Shown here: positions 60,033 to 64,000 of the stretch, one piece after another
Layout of the letters: each line of letters starts with the position of its first letter
Numbering within the stretch: position 1 is the first letter of the stretch
Assembly (NCBI RefSeq): GCF_018991925.1
Contig: NW_024724368.1
Location: 2,531,778-2,595,777 of the forward strand
Direction of reading: 5' to 3'
DNA length: 64,000 bases
Origin: Homarus americanus
Lineage: Eukaryota > Arthropoda > Malacostraca > Decapoda > Nephropidae
Translations under genes and position numbers: made by a program
The notes under the pieces: model-generated
Told to the model about the DNA's origin: nothing
The model's database searches: none
Seen by the model: the letters and a program-made list of their open reading frames with translations, nothing else

Positions 60033-60160
60033 CATAAGATCACGTGGGAGAAGCACTTTCCTTTTGGCCCCATGATGTGGAACTCCTCGCACTAGTCTCA
60101 TGATACCTTCAGCTTTCCCCAAATGGCTGGCAGCATGATCAGCATGAACATTTTCAATGC
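60033..60160 (-). CDS. NDUFAF6: NDUFAF6 antepenultimate exon
   Basis: 128 bases: two bases finishing a split codon, then 42 codons, IENVHADHAASHLGKAEGIM, RLVRGVPHHGAKRKVLLP and RDLM. This matches human NDUFAF6 (G-I-x-D-VHADHAASHIGKAQGI...P.HG..RKV.LP.D). The acceptor is TTCATTTTAG. The donor is ATG/GCAAGT, a GC donor. Only this position keeps the frame into MKHGISQED, reproducing the human DICMLHG as DLMMKHG. Earlier exons (N-terminal import signal and most of the synthase-like fold) were not found between 60161 and 64000 and must lie beyond the window. Confidence 0.93.
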
Positions 60161-60935
60161 CTAAAATGAATCTTAATTACACGATGCTGAAATGCTAGTA
60201 CCTATACAGATTGAAGCTCCCATATCCTTCATTCAAACATATGGCTACTCCAAAAAAAGGACTGTTTTTGGAAATTCCTTTACCCAGCAAACCTTCTAAA
60301 GAAAGGTGCGGTCAGATGGTAATGAACAAAAATTCTACTACCCGACAAACCTCCCATCGCGCGGCAGTGTCTTGTAGTTTCGCCGGTTGGCTGATAATGT
60401 TTTGGTGGCACACCAATGACTCCTGCCATTTATATAATTTATTTGAATTCACAGCTGAGTGTGGTGGTGTTCTTATTTAAATGTTCTAGTTATATTCTGA
60501 GGAAAATATATACAATACAGTGTGTTTATATACAGGTACTGTACAGGTATACAGTGTACAGCATGCCCTTCAAATTCGCAGGGGTTAGGTTCTCAAAATG
60601 GCAGCAAATCGCAAAATCCGCAAATAACATTTGCTGATCAGGGGAGGGGGGTACATCTTTACTTGTGTACGTACAAAGAAATGTATACAGTATTCCCTTT
60701 ATGTGTTTGCCCTTAGGACAATGATTTCTTTTACCTGTATTGTATATATGTGGTGTGTGTGTGTAGACACAAAGCACATACAAATAAATAACAATGTGAC
60801 AGGCTACCCCCAAATCTACTCCGTGCTTTGTTACAGTATTAACAAAGCACCGAGTAAACTTGAGGGTAAACTCACATTTTTAATAAATTTGTTTCTGATT
60901 ACTTGTGAGAGGATTTTCCCATTATTATTTATTTG
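60161..60935 (-). other. NDUFAF6 intron, near part
   Basis: No exon is recognised on either strand. A solo terminus-like block (CAGCATGCCCTTCAAATTCG then CAGGGGTTAGGTTCTC, with iterated AAATCCGCAAAT motifs) starts at 60559. Confidence 0.5.
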
Positions 60936-60937
60936 TA

Positions 60938-61803
60938 CAGTAGACTCTCGCCAATAACGACTTCCACAATAACGTTTTCGACAATAACGGTAAGATACAA
61001 TAGATACCCATTTTCGATAATAACTTCTGGAATCTCTTGAATAACGGAAAAAACGCGGGAAGCGTCCGAGCGCATCAATGATAGCATTTGTTTGCCACCA
61101 TGTTGATGACGTAGTTGTCCACTCCGCCTCACTGTCACACACGCTCAGTGGAATACAGCACTGCGCCCACGTGTGAGATTTTCGCCACTATAACCAGTGG
61201 TTGTTAGGGTCGGTGATCAATAATGGCTTCCGCATTTTTGCCTGTGGGGGCTAGGGGAGGTGGTGGAGGGAGTGATTTGCCACCTGAATGACTGGGAACT
61301 TTTAAAGTGAGGAAATTGAACTGTCCTGAGTCTACAGTGCAAAATATTAAGAGGAACTTAGAGGAGACCAAGAAGAGTATTGCGCTGGCTAAAAATATTT
61401 CGGTAGTGATGGAAATGCGAGGCGAGCTATGAATGATAAAGGCGATAGAAACAGGTTGTTAGTGATAACAGAGCATTATCTTGTGAAATGGTTAGCTTGT
61501 AGACTGAAAGACAGTGCAAGTGTTAGCTGCCCTCAGATACGGAACAATCATCACACCAAGCACCTCAAAAACTAAGTGTTATATTACTCAAATTCTTTAT
61601 TTTGATGATTGAATAACAATTCTTTTTATTTCAGCTAACAAAAAGTGTTAGGAGGGCTTCAAGGGGAAAAAATGGGTGAAATTCTTGTGGCGGCGGCACC
61701 AATAAACCCTTGTTACATGTATTTTAATGTCACACAAATAACGTTTTCGCCAATAACGGTGTTTTTCAGGCACATATTAAACGTTATTGGTGAGAGCCTA
61801 CTG
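60938..61803 (+). mobile_element. Tigger-like MITE, CGTTATTGGCGA family, copy 2
   Basis: 866 bp, with ends CAGTAGACTCTCGCCAATAA and CAGTAGGCTCTCACCAATAA (reverse complement) and TA flanks. In inverse orientation to the 36191-37062 copy. The interior reads on the plus strand as MASAFLPVGARGGGGGSDLP, then VRKLNCPESTVQNIKRNLEE and LVKWLACRLKDSASVSCPQI, broken by stops. STVQNIKRN and the LVKWL...KDSASVS stretch resemble the two DNA-binding helix-turn-helix units of CENP-B/Tigger transposases. It is thus an internally deleted derivative retaining N-terminal transposase sequence. Confidence 0.88.
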
Positions 61804-61826
61804 TATGTGTTCTTTTTGTGTGTGTA

Positions 61827-61967
<141 letters not shown>

Positions 61968-62000
61968 GCTGATAACCACAAGGAAAAAGAAAACACGAAG

Positions 62001-64000
<2,000 letters not shown>

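Overview
The window is animal nuclear DNA, most likely from a decapod crustacean or a close arthropod relative. The evidence is multi-kilobase introns with GT-AG borders, a dense mixture of microsatellites, CCTAA-type (arthropod telomere-like) blocks near 7950 and 12828, and a tRNA-derived SINE-like tail near 10800 of a kind I associate with decapods. The species cannot be named from sequence alone. || Layout. 1-17 kb is a VNTR landscape: G-rich, C-rich and CT-rich minisatellites with units of about 10 to 82 bp, and little recognisable coding sequence. One minus-strand candidate exon (12632-12770) and a cluster of inverted CCAAT boxes (15858-16149) stand out. From 17964 to at least 50411 the plus strand carries nine exons, joined in frame, of an SH3-RhoGAP protein of the ARHGAP32/33 family (Drosophila CdGAPr). 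They are half an SH3 domain, a linker, a complete RhoGAP domain with its arginine finger, and a 4.7-kb exon encoding a disordered tail with nine Y-x-N motifs. The 5' exons (PX and first half of SH3) were not found and probably lie upstream. The exact 3' end is unresolved. || Converging from the right on the minus strand are the last three coding exons of NDUFAF6 (mitochondrial complex I assembly factor; Drosophila sicily), at 60160-60033, 59792-59685 and 57776-57591. Frame continuity requires a GC-AG intron. Its 5' exons lie beyond the window. || The introns and the intergenic interval are filled with transposable elements. There are at least nine well-supported Tigger-like (TcMar-pogo type) non-autonomous elements of several families, with TA duplications and CAG...CTG ends, often nested. 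There are also 5'-truncated non-LTR retrotransposons (an RNase H-bearing one, a CR1/L2-like one and two RTE-like relics). A Penelope-like element has a GIY-YIG domain and a hammerhead-like motif at its 3' end. A microsatellite-linked repeat family carries an ecdysone-response-element-like palindrome. || The two recognised genes have unrelated roles, cytoskeletal Rho-GTPase signalling and mitochondrial biogenesis, and are simply convergent neighbours.
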